A stretch of DNA of 64,000 bases from Tenebrio molitor (taxonomy: Eukaryota > Arthropoda > Insecta > Coleoptera > Tenebrionidae). Numbering within the stretch: the first letter of the stretch is position 1; each line of letters begins with the position of its first letter. The position numbers and the translations under genes are program-made. Below, one piece after another: positions 33,008 through 46,427 of the stretch. The notes below the pieces were generated by a model. It was not told the origin of the DNA and searched no databases. It was given only the letters and a program-made list of their open reading frames with translations. The DNA is taken from NCBI RefSeq assembly GCF_963966145.1, contig NC_091049.1:25916001-25980000 (forward strand), given 5' to 3'.

Positions 33008-34440
33008 TGTTACGATTTAAATTTCCCACCAAATCGTATTTCTAGAACCTTCTAGATTCTAGAACATTCGGGAACGTGCGTGCGGCCAGCAGCGTTTCCG
33101 TATCCGCCGAGCTGAAAACCCTTACTAGAGGGGCAGAAGGCATATAAGGGAAGAACCAGCGCGACTTGAGGAGATTCTCACGACCGATTGTCCGGTGTGT
33201 GTGTTTGTGTTCTAAGGGGAAGTGTAGGGGGTGTTTTTAGGTGTAGCAGGTGTTGGCGTGTCCGTGGAGAAAGTCAATTCTGGCTGGAGAAGTGGAACTC
33301 GTGATCGAGCGATATCGCCGCGGCGGAATCGAGACTTCCACCACGAAGGGTTCAACGAACCCAACGCTCAAACGGATTAAACCCACGTCAGCCCTGTTGG
33401 ACCGCTCATCTCCCAAAGCCCACCTGGAGAGCACAGACATCGCATCGGGCAGACCCACGGCAGAACACCTATGCCACCAGGTCGTGGACGTCTAAGGAAG
33501 GTCGAAACGAAAATTTTATCTTCCAGTCCGCCATTTTGACAATTTTCTTTTACGCGGACATTTTCATCCGACCGGGCCTCGCCGATTATTAATTTTTTTT
33601 TCTTCTGTTTAGTGTCAGGGCGAGAGAGGACTTCGAGGGCCTCTCCGCGAGGGCGGACGGCGTACCCGAATAGCGGCGTGGCAGGACTCGGGAGACCTTC
33701 CTTCCCTTTTTTCCAAGAAATTACCTAGACCCTAGAAATTATAAGTTAATTTTGTTCACGGATCAGGACTTCTTTTTCGTAAATTTTTGCTTGTATAAAT
33801 CAGAAGTCGAGATTTATTGTATCCTGTAAGGGCCATCAACGGCTGGTTAGGCTCTTTGAGTTTTATTTCATTTTTCTGTTTGGACTTAAAGTCATTGTTG
33901 ACTTTACCCACTTGTGGAATTTTTCCGTTTTTTCTGGCTAGACAGCCTCAGGGCGTCCTCCTACATCGTTTCCCATCACTAGACTATACTAGACATTGAT
34001 GCGACCTTGACGCGACCTTGAAACATAAAAAGAGAGAAAATAAAGGCATTTGCACAAGGTTTGAGTGGTGGGAAACGATGTAGGAGGACGCCCTAAGGGT
34101 GTCTAGCAAGAAAAAACGCGAAAATTCCACAAGTAGGTAAAGTCAACAATTACCGGACTTAAGAATAATAAACTATTGTACAAACATTTTCGAGTTTTTC
34201 TCCCGATTTCCGGGCAAATCCAAGGACTATTGCTTTCGTTCTATCGAGGTGGCGACAGTGACGTTCGACAGAGAGCCAGTCTTTCTACGAAATCGTTATT
34301 GTTTCCATTCGTAAAACAAAACAATAACGTCACAGTACCTACTACATTGAGAACCATAAAATTTACACCTAACAAAAATTTCGTGCCTAATGAATTATAC
34401 TCCTAATTCTTAATTTAGGGAACCTATTCGGGCCATTACA
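33008..34440 (+). mobile_element. Solo LTR A, 1433 bp
   Basis: It begins TGTTACGATT and ends GGCCATTACA (TG...CA), with the 4-bp direct repeat GTAC at 33004-33007 and 34441-34444. A TATA-like CATATAAGGG lies at 33141, followed by a promoter-like region. Inside are two inverted arms of about 100 bp (about 33885-33985 and 34058-34160, TCAACAATGAC/GGGAAACGATGTAGGAGG type). No gag or pol is present. Open frames at 33250-33495, 33817-33999 and 34176-34406 are LTR sequence. A second copy is at 48496-51681. Confidence 0.85.
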
Positions 34441-34444
34441 GTAC

Positions 34445-37400
34445 CAAGAAATAATTAATATGTCAACCGAGAAACACTCATCACTTTGGCTGTTGTATTA
34501 CACTTCTTCATCACGATACAACACTTTTTCGGGCAAATAAAATACTTTAGTTAAATTTAACTGTCAAATATTAATTTGTATTCAGTCGGTTTACTCGGTT
34601 TTGTCGGTTTCGTTGTTAACTTACTAAACAGACCAACAGATGGCGCCACAGTCCATGCGCTGAAAAGTACGTCCGAAAAACAGTGGGCTAGTTTAAAACG
34701 CGAGTGAAACGAGCGTTTTAAAGGCCCACGAGTGCCATAAAGAGCCCAATTTACACACGAACTCGTTAAATAAACTGCTATTAATCTCAATCGTTCTAAA
34801 ATCGTCAAAAATATGTCGACATTCAAACGATAGAATAGTGGAAGACAGTTGATGAGAGGAGTGTAATGACATGTTTCTGATATTACGTCAGTTAACTCGT
34901 AAGTGTGGACGTGGTAACGAAAATGTAAATGCTTTATTTGGTAAAAAATCGATATTACGAAATTGCACTTGAAAATCGTTAGAATTCCAGGATGCACAGA
35001 AACCTCTTCATGTGAATAACTCATTTTATGTATATTTTTGAATGAAGTTTTGTGTATTTTGTGTTTTTCTGGATCTTCCTAAGGAAGTAAGTGTCATTTT
35101 GGAAAACATTCAGATTCAGATTTGGTAAAAATTTTGATGGTTTCCAATTATCGAGTACATACAGATCAGTTAATATTAAAGTAAATTAAATAGAAGGATT
35201 TTTGCATGTTTTTGTAATATTCTCAATTTTGAGGAGTCCGAAAACTTTTCTAAGACTGGAGGTGCTTGAAAAATTACAGAATTCTACAAGTTTTTGAGTG
35301 TTTCAAATCTAACAAATAATTGAAATTCAGTTTGAGACGAAAGAAAAAATAAATTATTTCTAAATTACTGTTTTCCTGAATAACACAACAACAACACAAC
35401 AATGGGGAGTGAAGGTTCAAGGTTCTTTGCCAATTTCCAAAATGTGAGCTCTTTGATCCCTATGAAGGAAAAAATTACGTTTGAAAATAAATTAAGTACA
35501 ATTTGCCCATAAGCACATATCGTAGAAGTGTCAGAAATGGTAGTTGCCATTTAAAAAAATTAAGTTTTCGACATTTTTTGATTACGAGTGTGTATCAATT
35601 TTGAAAAATTGCAGTAGGCGTATGGAAAATAAAAAAATATCACGAATAGCGCAAAATATCGGCCAAACCTTTCGGAATACAATTTAAAAAAAATCAATTA
35701 TTTATTTCCAATGGTTTAGGAGTTACAAATTTTTTAATGAACCCCTGCAACCCCGATTTTTTGCGAAAAAGATAACAGATAAGTGTTGACAAAAGGACTC
35801 CCTAAACTCAAAATTTAACGTAGAATTCAAATTTGAAATCAAAATGGGGCCATTACATTTAAAAAAACAAAGATGGCATCGAGTTCCGATATTTCCGGAA
35901 GTGTCGCCATTTTGAAAATATTTTATTTGAACTTGGAGCAGTCGATTATAGTCGGCTACCAATTTTCATATTAATACGATTTTGGGAAATCAGAAAGTTT
36001 CTAAAGAACAGGCTACGTGAATCGGTTTGTATGTATATCACAACTTTGAAAAATGCCGACTGACAGAATGACAAACAAAATTCTCGCATTAATCAATGAA
36101 TTAGGAAATGCGTTGCATCAACCGGAACTCGATTACCATTGGTCTGAATTTTAATTTAATAGCTCCCGAAATGAAGTTGCCATTTGCAAGTTGCCTAACT
36201 ACAGGTTGCCGCTCTTGCAACTTTGCTGTCATAACAAAAGTTGCCAACCGTCTCGACACTGGGGTGCGAATTACAAATTTGAATGATTTAATCTAACTAA
36301 CTTGCGTTTGCAACACAGGTACGGATTCGTGAGAGTGTTAAATGCTTCGCGATGCGTACCTACCACAGAAGGTGACACAAGGAAAAATAAATTTAATAAA
36401 ATAAGTTATTCTATAATTGAGACCTACTATTAATCGAGTGTACCACAGGGCAGTCTAGAGCTTGCGGCGTTAACATTATAAGGGCCTCTTGGTGAAATCT
36501 CACGAACATGGTGCAAATGTACTCTTGCACTAATTCATTAGAGCTTAAGCATAACTCCTGTCCTATCCAGCTTTTGCTGTTCCTTCCTTAGTGTGAGATT
36601 AAAATGAGAAAATCTTTTCGTGAATTAAGACAAAATCCTTTGTGTATTATGATCTATGACACAACAACAGTTATGTATTATGACTTAATTTTGTTGTACG
36701 TAAACAGGAAGCAAGGGTCAGGTATGTATAAAATGCAATCATAATTTTGTATTATCATTTAAATTGGTATTCTTTTGTGAACTCAGTTATGTAACACATG
36801 CATAGTTTATTTTGATCGAAACTTTACAAAAAATTAACGAACTGATAAGTTTGAAAAAATATAAAATTTAGCTAGACTGGGAAATATTGTCTTTAGCTGT
36901 CGTTAGTTCTTTGCCACCTGTACTTTGACCAAAAAATAAATAAATGTTAATAAATAATAAGTCTAAAAATAAGAGTATATTTTAATAAAAATCATAAAAA
37001 GTTTAAACGCGAATTACTTAATTTTTATGCTAAAAAGGTTTTCAAAATGGCGGCGATGTGGGCATGTTTTACACCACTGAATTCACAAAAGATACTTTTT
37101 CCAAAGTATTAAATTTGACTCACCGTGCTATTTAAAAAAAATCAAGTCAGCCTTGTATCTTCAAAATAAAAAAATTGAAAAAAATCTCAGATGATAGAAC
37201 TTAAACATTTCTAACCGTGTGCCAAATATCAACGAGCTCTGCTAATCGTTCTGAAAATATTTAGTTGTATCCATACTTTTTAGCGACCCTGTATATATTT
37301 GGCAATAACAACATCTACGTGAATTGTTTGTAGAAGTCGGAGGATTGGAAAGTTTTGAATTTATTGGTTGGAAAACTACAGAAAATTGCATAAATATTTA

Positions 37401-37597
37401 CTACGACTCAAAAAGTGCGGGCAACCTTGCTTATTTAATTTCTCAAATTAATGCCCCCCCTTTCATCATTTCGCCATATAAATTAAGCAAAAAAGCAGAA
37501 TTTGAGGAGTTTAGTTTTGTTTTACCCAGGTAAGCAGGGTAAGTGGCCAATCCATTCTTTGAATTATTTGTTGTTTCTAACATTTAATGACTACCTT
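34445..37597. repeat. Segmental duplication partner of 51686-56435, no intact gene
   Basis: This flank matches 51686-56435 nearly end to end, apart from insertions in the second copy. It holds a fold-back relic (34685-34790), one arm-like segment with CCATTTTGAAAATATTTTAT (35880-35950), and a half copy of the 4456-5513 fold-back (36780-37294). Open frames are short and unrecognisable. Confidence 0.65.
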
Positions 37598-37905
37598 ACA
37601 CCCAATTTCATAATCAGTCTAAAGTTACTTTAACATTAAAGTTTACCATTTACCATAGAAACATATTGTTGCAACAATCCATTAAAGTCCCTTTAACCCT
37701 TGACTACTGACGTGCGGTCTGTGAGACCCTGGAAGAAATTAAAATTTGAATTTCCCGCAAATTTCCCCGCTTCTAGCTATGTATAATTTAGAGTTTTGCA
37801 AACGGTTTAATCAGCTCTGGTGTGTGTGTGGGCGTCTTTTTTGCTTTGTTATTTGCCACTAAGAACTTAAAGTTGACTTTAAGTATATTATGAAACTGGC
37901 CCTTA
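37598..37905. mobile_element. MITE with CCAATTTCATAATCAG ends
   Basis: CCAATTTCATAATCAGTCTA with AAAGTTACTTTAA returns inverted as AAAGTTGACTTTAAG with TTATGAAACTGG. A shorter member lies at 56436-56572 in the equivalent place before copy 4. Confidence 0.65.
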
Positions 37906-37935
37906 ATAATTTTGTATCTACTTTTGTTTGTCTCG

Positions 37936-38100
37936 GGCAGAATGTAGCCTAAGGGAGTCCGTTTCGGCTCAGGGACGCGAGGGTCGCGGGTTCGATTACG
38001 ACCCAGGGCGAAATTATTGGTCCCGGTCTATTGAGTTGGTCATCATGCCCCTCATAGATTTGTAAACCAGTCCCAGACCGTGTAACAAATGTTTATAATA
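37936..38100 (+). mobile_element. tRNA-derived SINE
   Basis: The stretch carries an RNA polymerase III B-box-like GGTTCGATTAC with flanking CGCGG/GACCC, and an A-box-like TAGCCTAAGGGAG about 45 bases before it. It ends in a simple (ATA)n-like tail. Copies 1 and 2 lack it at the same site (after TACTTTTGTTTG). The stem pairing does not make an intact tRNA cloverleaf. Confidence 0.65.
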
Positions 38101-38342
38101 ATAGTATTTTTATAACTACATTTATGACAATTCTGATGCAAAATATTATGAATAACTATTTTACATACAAAATTAAATACAGGATGTCGTTTAGGATTGA
38201 AGAAATCTAGCTCATCTTCTTTCTTCAGTTGTATCGTAATAAAGCCCAGACATCGTCATCCATGATATCATTGTCTCATTTACTCCAACAGCGTCTTTGC
38301 ATCTTGGCTGTGTCTTGGTGAAACCTTTCACCATATTTTTTA

Positions 38343-38628
38343 CTGAAGAAGTTTTCTATCAGGTCCACGCCATAGTACAGTACAGTATAGTACAGATACA
38401 GAGGAAGCTTTAGGGAATTCTTCATGATATTTCATGTTTTTAATTAACTTTCTTGCGAATATTTGTTTTAGCTATACTTCTTCATTTTTAAGCATTTTAT
38501 ACACGCACTCGTACATATTTTACGCCATTTAATAATAACTCTTGAACTTGAAACTCGTAATAGTTGGTAATAAGTTGTCATTTTGCTTCCCAAAGATTTT
38601 AACAGTGTTGTCAGATAAGTATCGAGCT
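38343..38628 (+). promoter_or_regulatory. Conserved 5' flank of FAS copy 3
   Basis: Homologous to 8035-8301, with a small AGTACAGT-type duplication (ACAGTACAGTATAGTACAG) that is not in the other copies. Confidence 0.45.
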
Positions 38629-41600
38629 ATGCCAGAAGTGGACGCGAGTCAACCTCATGCCAGATCCGACAAACCCGACTTCGAGTACAGCCGATGGCTC
38701 TCTTCCGCCCCACCGGGCGAAGAAGTGGTTATTTCCGGCATGTCCGGTCGCCTTCCGGATTCCAGAAACATCCACGAATTTCGCGACAATCTCTTCAGTA
38801 AAACGGACATGGTGAGCGATGACGACCGACGCTGGAAATTGAACCATCCGGAGGTTCCAAAAAGGAGTGCTACAATCCCCAACATCGACCACTTAGATGC
38901 GGGATACTTCGGGGTGCACCACCGCCAAGCAAACCACATGGACCCCATGACGCGGGTTTTATTGGAGACGGCGGTGGAAGCGATCATTGACGCCGGAATG
39001 AATCCCTCGGAGCTGGAAGGTTCGAGGACTGGTGTCTTCGCGGGTGCGTGTTGTTCAGACATGAAGAAGACCATCTTGGTGTGTGTTACAGAACCGCAGA
39101 AATTTGGACTGACAGGGTATGTCCCGAAGGTGGTACTGCGGGTAGTGAGTCAGTGCGTTTTAGGTACTTGAGGTCTATGAACGTGCACAGGGTCAGCTAC
39201 TTCCTGAAACTGAAAGGTCCGGCATGCATGGTCGACACAGCTTGCAGCAGTTCTTTGAACGCCTTGGATTTGGCCTTCAAAGCCATTAGGAGTGGACAAT
39301 GCGACAACGCTATAGTCAGCGGCACCAACCTCGTTCTACACCCAGGCAACACTCTTCAGTTCTTCCGGTATTGTCACCTGCACACGTTAATAAACGCTTT
39401 CTCATGTCAATTTTGTCTCCAGGTTGGGAGTACTGAGCAAGGAGGGCGTCTGTCGCGTGTTCGACCAAGACGCAAGCGGCTACGTCAAAGGCGAGGCCAT
39501 TGCGAGTATTTTCCTTCAAAAAGCGAAGAACGCGCGGCGGATCTACGCCCAAATCATCAACATCAAAGTCAATTCTGACGGTTTCAAAGAACAAGGCATC
39601 ACCTTCCCCTCTACTCTAACGCAGAAGCAACTCATGACGGAAATCTACGACGAGAGCGGGATCCACCCCTCCGAAATTAGCTATTTGGAGGCGCACGGGA
39701 CGGGTACCCAAGTCGGAGATCCCCATGAAGTCGAAGCTATCGACCACGCCTTGGCTAAAAAACGCGACAAACCTCTCTTGGTCGGATCCGTAAAATCGAA
39801 TATCGGCCACACAGAACCATCTTCTGGAGTTTGTTCCATCATCAAAGTGTTGATAGCGATGGAAACTGGGTTGATTGCTCCTAATATCCACTTGAAACAG
39901 ATCAAGGCGGGCTTGGAGGGGTTCGAGGAAGGTAGAATGAAGGTGGTACTCGATTTAACAGAATTAGAAGGCGACGAGGCTATCGTGGGAGTCAACAATT
40001 TTGGTTTCGGAGGTAATAACTGTCACACGGTGCTCAAAAGATTCAAAAATAAGAAAGTCGACGGAGGAATACCCCAGGATGACGTTCCCCGATTGATCTG
40101 CGTTAGTGGACGCACCGAAGAAGCTGTTTTGTCTCTGTTCAATGATGTCCACAGTAGAAAACTTGACGCCGAACACGTGGGTCTATTCCATCAAATTTAC
40201 AAAAAAAATGTTGACAATCATATTTATCGAGGTTTCACAATAGCTTCGAAGAACGGTCCACTCAGGACCTCCTCGAAATTCTTTTCACTTCAACATAAAC
40301 CTCTTTACGTTTATTTCGGTCAATTCGAACGCTCCTTCAAGCTTCTAGGTTCTTGTCTTATGCATTTTCCAATCTTCAAGAATACAATCTCCAGGTAAGT
40401 CTGTCATCTTTCTTCGAAGATTCAGTCTAGTCTACGTTATTTGAAGAATCGATAATATCTTGGCAACCAAAAACGTCAACATCTTGGACACAATTTTGAA
40501 GGATCAAATCCAAGAAGACAACATCCTCGGTGCCATTGTCGTGCAAGCCGGACTCGTGGATGTCTTGAAATCTTTAGAACTGATCCCAACCGCAGTGTAT
40601 GGCGACTCGTGGGGCAAGATAGTCAGCAATTACTACTACGGCCTCATCACCATAGAAGAAACGGTATTGACAGCCTACAAGATCAGTCAAGAACAGTCGA
40701 ACGTCCGTTTCGACGGCATCGCCAAATTCAATAGTTTGCTTAAATCAGTTCCCAAAAGACAAGAACGATACTTTAGTAAAACCCGGAATTTGCCAAATCT
40801 AGAGTTGCGTGGCCACTCTTTGAGTCACGAAACGTTGCTCAAAATGCCGAAAAACTCGTTGGTATTAAATGTTTCCGACCAACAATTAGACAACAAAGAC
40901 GTATTGCATTTGGAAGGCAACCTCGTCAACTTTTTGGAGGTTTTGGGAAGGTACCTGCCTAAATCCAGATTGTGAGTTGGTTTTCAATTAAAATCTTGTA
41001 GATTGTACGAATGCGGTTACAATCCTCAACTGCACAAATTGTACCCCGAAATAGTGTACCCCGTAAGTCGAGGCACTCCCATGATCTCACCCATGGTCAA
41101 GTGGGATCATGACAAGAGTTGGTTCACTTACAAGTTTACAAAGTTTATTGCGTCAGACGCCGAACAGAGGTATTACGATGTTTCGAACGAGTACGAAGAG
41201 TTTAAGCACATAGCGGGGCACGTGATTGATGGTTTGTTAGATTTAAAAAAATAGAACAATTTACTGATCAAACGTTTTAGGTCGCAATTTGTTTCCTGCC
41301 ACGGAATATTTGCATCTAGTATGGCAAACATTAGCTCAAAGTCGGAGATCGTTGGTGAACGATTTGCCGGTGATTTTCGAAAACTGCAAGTTTATACGCG
41401 CCGTAACGATGCCGAAAAATGGTCTTGTTAAACTCATCATCACTATCCAGAGAGGCACTGGTAATTTTGAAGTTATGGACAAAGACGTAGTTGTTGCGAC
41501 AGGTCGAATTACCCCCTGTTCTAATATGAGTCAAGAACAAATTAATTTAGAACCACATATTCTCAACACTGAAGATCCAACATTAATCTTGGAGCAAGAC

Positions 41601-44600
41601 GAGATCTACAAAGAACTCAACCTTCGGGGATATAATTACAGGCAAGACCGACCATGTCTTGTAGATTCTTTCATAAATTGTTATCAGTGGTATGTTTAAG
41701 GGTATTGCGAGGTGTGACATAAGTGCCTCCACCGGTCTAGTCAAGTGGGAGGACAATTGGACCACCTTCATGGATAAAATGCTTCAAATGAAGATTCTTC
41801 AAGTTGACAGCAGATTGCTCTACGTTCCTGTGGGAATAAGAAAGATAACAATAGATCCATTGAAACATCACCAAATAGTCGATAGTTTCAAAGACAAGGA
41901 ATCGCTTATTCCTGTGCACGTCTATAAGGAGAGCAATATCATAAAGTATGAACTGGTGCCCACCCTGACATTTTTGAATTATTTTTGCGCAGATCTGGCG
42001 GAATTGAAATCCGTGGGCTTACAGCGAAGTCCATTTCAAAGAGGAAACCTCGTTTGAAGCCAGTTTTGGAAAAGAATGAGTTCGTCCCGAATCAGGAGTG
42101 GCTCGAATTGACCCAGCTGATAAGAGTCAACATTCAAATCATCCTCGAGAATAGTCTAGAAACTCAATTCAAAGCGGTGGAACTTCTGGAATGTTCTGAT
42201 GAACTTCTTTTGCCTCTGGTTTGCAAAGTTCTAGACGACATCCCTGTCGTCAATCCCGATCTAATAATCTCCACCAAAATTGACTTGGACCCGATTCCTG
42301 GTGTCAAAATCGAACAATTCGTTCTAACTCCGGAGAGCAACTTGCTTTTGATCGTCGCTACTAAACTTCTACAAAATCGCACTTTATTAAAACAGGTACT
42401 CAACTCTCTTCACCCTAAAGGCTTTGTATTGACTAGAGAAGAAGTCGAATTTGAGATCTCTGATTTGGGCAATATCGAAGTTGTCACCGAGTACAAGACG
42501 GTCAAAGAGAAGTTGATACTTTTTAAGAAGTGTGAAGAAAAAATTGAGACGAAATTTGTCGAGGTTTTATCGAACAACTCCGAGTGGTTGTCTCAGTTGC
42601 AAAACTTTGTAAAATCTGAATCGAATGTCGTCGTTTATGGTCAAAATCGCGAACCTGATGGTTTAATGGGATTGGTTAACTGTCTCAGGAGGGAGCCGGA
42701 GGGACACAAGGTCAAGTGTTTCTTCATGATGGACGAGGCGCCAGATTTCGACCCTCAAGTACCTTTCTATGGAGAACAATTGAGAAAAAATCTCGCCGTA
42801 AACATTTACAAGTCGGGGAAGTGGGGGACTTACAGACACTTGCTGTTGGAAGAGTTACAAGAAGTGGAATGTGAGCATTGTTTCGGAGACGTTTCAGCAA
42901 AGGGAGACTTGTCGAGCATGAGATGGTTGGAAGGGCCGCCCATTGACGAGTCCCGACTCCCTGAATCTCAAGTCCTCATCTATGTCAGTGCAATTTATTT
43001 TATTTGACGATGATAACTTGGCATTCCCTTGCAGAATTACTACTCCGCTCTCAACTTCAGGGATATTATGCTGGCGTCGGGCCGCATCAGCGCAGAAGCT
43101 ATCACCAGCGACCGCATCGAACAAGAGTGTCTGATAGGTATCGAGTTCGCCGGTTTAGATCCGAAGTAACTTTTCAAGCAGATATCGCAAGTTCCTACAT
43201 TTTTTTTTTTATTAAAGGGGACGCCGAGTCATGGGTGTTGTTGACAATCGTGCGCTAGCAAGTTATGTCAGAGGCGATTCTCAGTTCTTCTGGGAGGTAC
43301 CCGAGTCGTGGAGCTTGGAAGACGCAGTCACCATCCCCGCTGTTTACTCCACAGTGATTTATGCTTTGCTTTTGGTGAAACCTTCAAACTAAGAATATGC
43401 ATTTTAACCCACTTACCTCACAGGCCGTAGACCTCAAACCCAACAGTACCGTCTTGATCCATTCCGGTACCGGCGGAATCGGTCTCGCGGCTTTGAACGT
43501 CTGTCTTCATCACCAGTTCGAAATCTACGTCACCGTCGGGACTCAAGACAAGCGAGACTATCTTCGAAAGAACTACCCCCAGATTCCTGAAAGTCATATC
43601 GGCAACTCTCGCGACACTTCTTTCGAGGAAATGATCAAAGCCGGTACTAACGATCGTGGCGTTGATGCCGTGTTGAATTCTTTGAGCGAAGATAAGCTCA
43701 GAGCATCGGTGAGATGCTTGGCGCGCGGCGGATGCTTCTTAGAAATTGGAAAGTTCGACCTTGCGAACGACTCGAGTCTCACTCTTCTCTTGCTGGAACG
43801 AGGAGCGAGCTACCACGGAATCATGTTGGACCAGATCTTCAAAAACTCGGCGGAATTAAAAGTGAAACTTGTCGACGCTTTGTACAAAGGTGTTCACGAT
43901 GGGTACGTTAAGCCCTTACCGAGGGTCGTGTTTGCCAGAGACGAACTGGTGCCGGCGTTTAAATACATGACCACTGGGAAGCACATAGGGAAGGTGTTGG
44001 TGAAAGTGAGGGACGAAGGGGATGTGAGAGGTGTTGGACCCAAAAGGTTATTCCCGGCGCTTCCGAGGTGAGTACCGTAATAGAAAAGGTCCACACACAT
44101 CTTTGAGGGTCACCTGTGGTACTAATTACTGTAATTGCATTGAAGATTCAACTGCGATTTGACCAAGTCTTACGTCATCATTGGGGGATTGGGAGGAGTC
44201 GGTTTGGAATTGGCCGATTGGCTAATCTTGAGAGACGCCCGAAAATTGGTCCTGGTCTCCAGATCGGGAGTAAAAACAGGATACCAAACCCAAAAAATAA
44301 GGTAAGTTTGTTATTTAGAGAATCTTCATCTAACTCCCTCCAGACTTTGGAGGTCTTACGGCGTTGAGATTGAAATTTCGACGCGAAACGTCACAACGAA
44401 GCAAGGCTGTCTTGATTTGATCCGCGAAGCTACCGAACTGGGTTTCATCGACGCCATCTTCAATCTAGCTGTTGTTCTTAAAGATGCGCTCTTGGAGGAC
44501 CAAACCGAAGAGACTTTCCGCCTGTCTTTGGCTCCCAAAGCTCGAACCACCACCTATCTGGATCAAATAACTCGCGAGATCTGTCCACATTTGAGGTTAG

Positions 44601-46272
44601 TACTAAGTAAGCTTCCCAGATGGTGATTGTCTGGTTTAGGTATTTCGTCATCTTCTCTTCGGTTTCCTGCGGTCGCGGCAACGCCGGTCAGACCAACTAC
44701 GGCATGGCCAACTCGATCATGGAGAGGATCTGTGAGAGAAGAAAACGCGACGGATTTCCAGCTTTGGCGATCCAGTGGGGCGCCATCGGAGACGTACGTT
44801 TAGACCAATCGGAGTTGAGCGATTTTGACTATTGTTGTTCAAGGTGGGACTCGTTGCCAAAATGCAGAAGGAGAACAAGGAACTGGTGATCGGTGGTACT
44901 CTTCAACAGAAGATCTCGAATTGTCTGGAAGTATTGGATAGGTTCTTAAAGCAAGACAATACCATTGTTTCCAGCATGTTAGTCGCAGAGAAGCGAAACA
45001 GGAGTCACGGTGCGACTAGCGCTGTGGAAGCTGTTGCCAACGTCTTGGGCATCAAGGACATCAAGACCGTGAGTCAACATGCGACGTTGGCCGAGCTGGG
45101 GATGGACTCGATGATGGGCGCTGAAGTCATCCAACTTTTGGAGAATGAGTTTGAGATTTACATCACCACAAAAGACATCAGGAGCTTGAGTTTTGCAAAG
45201 TAACAGCTTCACACTTGTGGTACTCTCAATGATTTTACGGTCATTCCAGATTGACGGAAATCGAGTCAGAGAAGAAGAAAGTCGACGAAACGAAGAGTCT
45301 GAACAAGACGCAACAAGGCACCAACTTGCTGATCCAGTTCATACCGGACAACCAAGCCGATCGTAGACCAATTGTAAAACTCTCCTGTGAAGGACAAGAC
45401 AATGACGGACAAACGGTTTTAGTCTTTCCGGGAATTGAAGGAGTTTTTACACTTCTTGAGGGCCTCGTAAAAAGTCTTCAAGCTCGAGTTTTGGGAGTGC
45501 AGTACAGCTATCAGGAGTCCGAAATTTCAGTAGAAGAAATTGCAAAAACAAGTCTTCCGGTTAGTTGGGGTATTTTCTTTGACAATTATGAACATTAATT
45601 TTTTAGCACATCGAGGAAAATATATCCAAAGATGAATCGTTGACTTTAATCGGCTACTCTTTCGGAGTTGCAGTCTGTCTAGAAGTTCTTAGTTTGTTAG
45701 AGAATAGAGGTTATAGTGGCAAAGTGATTTCTATCGAAGGTTCACCGACATATCTGAGGTCGAGTATGTTAAATTTTGTTCCGAGCGAGACCGAAGCCGA
45801 GTTCCAAACCAATCTCGTGTACAAAATTTTGGCGGTGTTAATACCGGTGGATTTGCTGGCCCCGTACAGGGTATTACTGACCTACACTTAGTTTCCTGTC
45901 TAAATTGTGTTGTTTCAGGAAAAGTTTTTGAAGTGTTCTGATTTGAACGAGAGGTGCGATCTAGCCCTGACGTTAATACCTGCGGAGGTTGCCAATAGAC
46001 AAAAATTGGAAAAACAAGCAATGGTCGCACTCTATAACCGATCCAAAGCCGCCATAAATTACGAGTTTTGCCACGACAAAATTCAGTCGAAAGCTTACTT
46101 GTTCAAGGCCAAGTATCCCGTAGTTGACGAAGACGAAGATTACCATTTGTCGATGGTTTTTGAGCATTCCGTACAAGTTGCCACGGTCGATGGCGATCAT
46201 GTTACCATATTGAAACAACCGGAGCTAATTAAAGACATCAATAAATTAATAGCATGTGTGGATGATATCTAG
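38629..46272 (+). CDS. Fatty acid synthase-like multidomain protein, copy 3 (18 exons, degenerate MAT)
   Basis: Exons: 38629-39116, 39164-39367, 39423-40394, 40447-40971, 41002-41231, 41281-41641, 41688-41945, 41993-42983, 43035-43165, 43218-43374, 43424-44067, 44146-44301, 44344-44595, 44640-44793, 44844-45199, 45250-45559, 45607-45870, 45919-46272; 2268 residues, with no frameshift or stop. KS (Cys190, His322, His360), DH His803, ER, KR, ACP Ser1930 and TE Ser2081/His2245 are all present. The MAT remnant is the same as in the other copies (GDSWG, following Arg lost, about 95 residues missing). Distinctive change: the third member of the TE triad, Asp in copies 1 and 2 (IDGSP), is Glu2107 here (IEGSP), which may slow or alter product release. 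Intron 13 uses donor GTTAGT. Confidence 0.95.
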
Positions 46273-46352
46273 AGCTTAAGATTTTACTTACGTCAATTAT
46301 ATTTATACATAGTAATAAAATGTCTACAATAGAAGCATTTAAAATGCTTGAG

Positions 46353-46358
46353 AATAAA
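46353..46358 (+). terminator. Polyadenylation signal of FAS copy 3
   Basis: AATAAA about 80 bases after the stop codon, at the position equivalent to the signals of copies 1 and 2. Confidence 0.55.
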
Positions 46359-46427
46359 TATCCAAAGAAATGTGTGGAAAAAAATGAACGTACAAACTTT
46401 TTTGTATAATACTAATAATATATTTTA

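Noticed and set aside
33250..34406. ORFs of 60-81 codons
   Set aside because: They fall inside a solo LTR and are repeated, altered, in the second LTR copy.
37950..38020. Possible tRNA gene
   Set aside because: A B-box is present, but no complete cloverleaf; the insertion context and tail fit a SINE.
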